This document shows positions 6,408-7,728 of a stretch of 7,728 nucleotides of DNA, one piece after another (position 1 is the stretch's first letter; each line of letters opens with the position of its first letter). Under the pieces are notes generated by a model that saw only the letters and a program-made list of their open reading frames with translations, searched no databases and was not told the origin of the DNA. This stretch comes from Rhodanobacteraceae bacterium (GTDB lineage Bacteria; Pseudomonadota; Gammaproteobacteria; Xanthomonadales; Rhodanobacteraceae): NCBI GenBank assembly GCA_025928735.1, contig JAICIW010000088.1, forward strand, positions 1 to 7,728, given 5' to 3'. The position numbers and the translations under genes were made by a program.

Positions 6408-6595
6408 GCGATCCTCGCATCGGCGCTGAGGCCTTCGAGCTTACCAAGACACCGATTCCGGTTCGCGGCCAAACCGCATAAGCTCATGCGTTCCGCGCCG
6501 ACATCGAGCATGCGCCGGAACTGTGGCCGTCGTTCACGGTCAGTGACAGGTCATGCCGCTCGCTTGCGGCGCAGTCCACGGGACGAGGATTTTGC
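6408..6595. promoter_or_regulatory. Divergent spacer between ppc and the TraB/GumN gene
   Basis: These 188 bases should hold both promoters. No confident -35/-10 pair was found on either strand. Visible structure: the inverted repeat CGCAT (6475-6479) / ATGCG (6486-6490) with a six-base loop near the middle, and the hairpin GCCGC (6555-6559) / GCGGC (6566-6570) in the likely 5' leader of the rightward gene. The leftward ribosome binding site is the complement of 6412-6416 (GAGGA); the rightward one is AGGA at 6586-6589. No small gene is supported here. Confidence 0.4.
6586..6589 (+). promoter_or_regulatory. Shine-Dalgarno site that decides the TraB/GumN start
   Basis: AGGA, within GGACGAGGA (6581-6589), lies six bases before ATG 6596. 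The in-frame ATG 6629, eleven codons on, has no such site and would lose the first basic residues of the signal peptide. ATG 6596 is therefore preferred. Confidence 0.65.
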
Positions 6596-7728
6596 ATGCG
6601 GCCACATCGTCGCGGCGTCTTTGCAAACATGATCCGGGGTGCACGATGGCTGCACGCCGGACTGGTCGCCGCGGTCGTGGCGGTCTCGGCGCCGTCGCCG
6701 GCGCTGGCGCAGACATCGCCCGCCGCCGGCTCCACAGCGATCGCGTCGGCGCAGCCCGCATCGGCTTCCTCGATCGTCACCTTGCAGGCGATCAATGTGA
6801 CCGGCGTGGTGCCCGGACCGGGCTTGTGGAAGGTGACGCGCGGCGATCACGTGCTGTGGATCCTCGGCGTGGTGCCCACGCTGCCGGCCGGCGTCGAATG
6901 GCGCTCGAACCAGGTCGCGCAAACGATCGCTGCTTCGCAAACGGTGCTCGAATCGCCGGGCGTCAAGCTGAAAGTGGACACCAACTGGTTCGGCAAGCTG
7001 TTCCTGCTGCCTTCCATTTATCGCGCGCAACGCAACCCCGACGGCAAGACCTTGCATGACGTCTTGCCGCCCGATGTCTACGCGCGCTGGTATCACGCGC
7101 GGGAACGCTACTACGGCGACGACTATTCGATCGAGCGCTACCGGCCACTGCTCGCGGCCGGCAAGTTGATGAAGAAGGCGCTGAAGGCGCACGGCCTGCA
7201 CGGCGACGGCGAAGTAACTGACATCGTTACAAAGTTGGCCAAACAGCACGGCGTCAAGACCGCCAAGCCGGACACCACGCTGGAAATCAAGGAGCCGCGA
7301 CAGGCGGTGAAGGCGTTCGCGGCCGCCGGCCCGGATGGCATCACCTGCCTGCGCGTGGTGCTGGACGCAGTCGAACACGAGTTGCCGAACTTCCGCGCGC
7401 GCGCCAACGCGTGGGCCACCGGCGACATCGAAACCCTGCGCGCGGTGCCCGAAAGCGCCTGGCGCGGGACCTGCCAGTCCGCGATCACCGGCGCGGGTTT
7501 CGCCAAATCACTGGGCATCGACAACCTGCCGCGTCGGATCGAAGAGACGTGGCTGGCCGCGGCCGATGCGGCGCTGGCGGCAAACACGCAGACCTTCGCG
7601 GTGCTGCCGATGCATGACCTGCTGGACCCCGACGGTTATCTTGCCGCACTGCAGGCGCGCGGCTACGTGATCACCGCCCCGGACGCAGGGCTTGCGGAGG
7701 ACCCGGTATCGGCGAATAGTGTCGCGCC
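6596..7728 (+). CDS. Secreted TraB/GumN-family protein (3'-truncated by window edge)
   Basis: 377 residues are visible with no stop before the edge; the C-terminal family motif has been passed, so little is probably missing. A signal peptide (basic 1-18, hydrophobic 21-31, likely cleavage after SPALA at 38) predicts export. A low-complexity Ala/Ser/Thr linker (39-60) follows, then VTLQAINVTG (61-70), which resembles the start of TonB-dependent receptor plug regions. The TraB/GumN domain begins at GLWKVTRGDHVLWILG (76-91) and includes the C-terminal signature LPMHDLLDPDGYLAALQARG (337-356), keeping His340. TraB and Tiki proteins of this superfamily are linked to metal-dependent proteolysis; the N-terminal GxxH that binds metal there reads GVVP (91-94) here, so activity is doubtful. 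Cys251 and Cys293 could form a disulfide. Related proteins are common in Xanthomonadales, but their role is poorly known; GumN lies at the end of the xanthan cluster, though no gum gene is seen here. Confidence 0.85.
   Translation, partial: MRPHRRGVFANMIRGARWLHAGLVAAVVAVSAPSPALAQTSPAAGSTAIASAQPASASSIVTLQAINVTGVVPGPGLWKVTRGDHVLWILGVVPTLPAGVEWRSNQVAQTIAASQTVLESPGVKLKVDTNWFGKLFLLPSIYRAQRNPDGKTLHDVLPPDVYARWYHARERYYGDDYSIERYRPLLAAGKLMKKALKAHGLHGDGEVTDIVTKLAKQHGVKTAKPDTTLEIKEPRQAVKAFAAAGPDGITCLRVVLDAVEHELPNFRARANAWATGDIETLRAVPESAWRGTCQSAITGAGFAKSLGIDNLPRRIEETWLAAADAALAANTQTFAVLPMHDLLDPDGYLAALQARGYVITAPDAGLAEDPVSANSVA

Noticed and set aside
3810..6632. A 940-residue open frame on the + strand opposite ppc, longer than ppc itself
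   Set aside because: Its translation is rich in Arg, Ala, His and Gln with no recognisable domain, while ppc on the other strand shows every family motif. Long antisense frames are expected opposite GC-rich genes.
6553..7059. A 168-residue + frame and minus-strand frames overlapping the TraB/GumN gene
   Set aside because: No domains, Arg-rich composition; the TraB/GumN frame has a signal peptide, ribosome site and family motifs.

Overview
The window looks like chromosomal DNA of a GC-rich gammaproteobacterium, most likely from the Xanthomonadales (Xanthomonadaceae or Rhodanobacteraceae). This rests on the strong G/C bias at third codon positions, on the ppc protein, and on my recollection that the secreted TraB/GumN-like protein and the PAP2 variant with a PSGE motif are common in that order. 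No database search was possible, so the placement is inference.

Layout from left to right. (1) Positions 1-531 (+) hold the C-terminal end of an RND efflux pump inner-membrane permease, cut by the window edge. (2) Positions 532-640 are a convergent junction with GC-rich palindromes; one of them, followed by a T-rich tract, lies inside the 3' end of the next gene and looks like the rightward terminator. (3) Positions 581-2670 (-) hold a two-component system, an OmpR-type response regulator followed by a sensor histidine kinase, joined by a 4-base GTGA stop/start overlap. (4) Positions 2671-2821 are a divergent control region with a repeated 10-mer. (5) Positions 2822-3466 (+) hold a PAP2-family phosphatase with a signal peptide. 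(6) Positions 3467-3698 carry no intact gene but contain, on the minus strand, what looks like the decayed C-terminal end of an alpha/beta hydrolase. (7) Positions 3699-6407 (-) hold a complete phosphoenolpyruvate carboxylase gene (ppc). (8) Positions 6408-6595 are a second divergent spacer. (9) From 6596 to the window end (+) runs a secreted TraB/GumN-family protein, cut by the edge.

Apart from ppc (an anaplerotic enzyme of central metabolism), the genes concern the cell envelope: an efflux pump, a membrane sensor with its regulator, a divergently transcribed lipid-phosphatase-like enzyme and an exported TraB/GumN protein. The regulator may control its divergent PAP2 neighbour; this is inferred from layout only. 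I see no mobile element, CRISPR array, RNA gene or clear novel multi-gene system. The points most worth a second look are family proteins with altered key residues (kinase H-box and G1 box, PAP2 motif 2, TraB/GumN GxxH, RND proton-relay site), the terminator/palindrome inside the kinase gene, and the hydrolase remnant.
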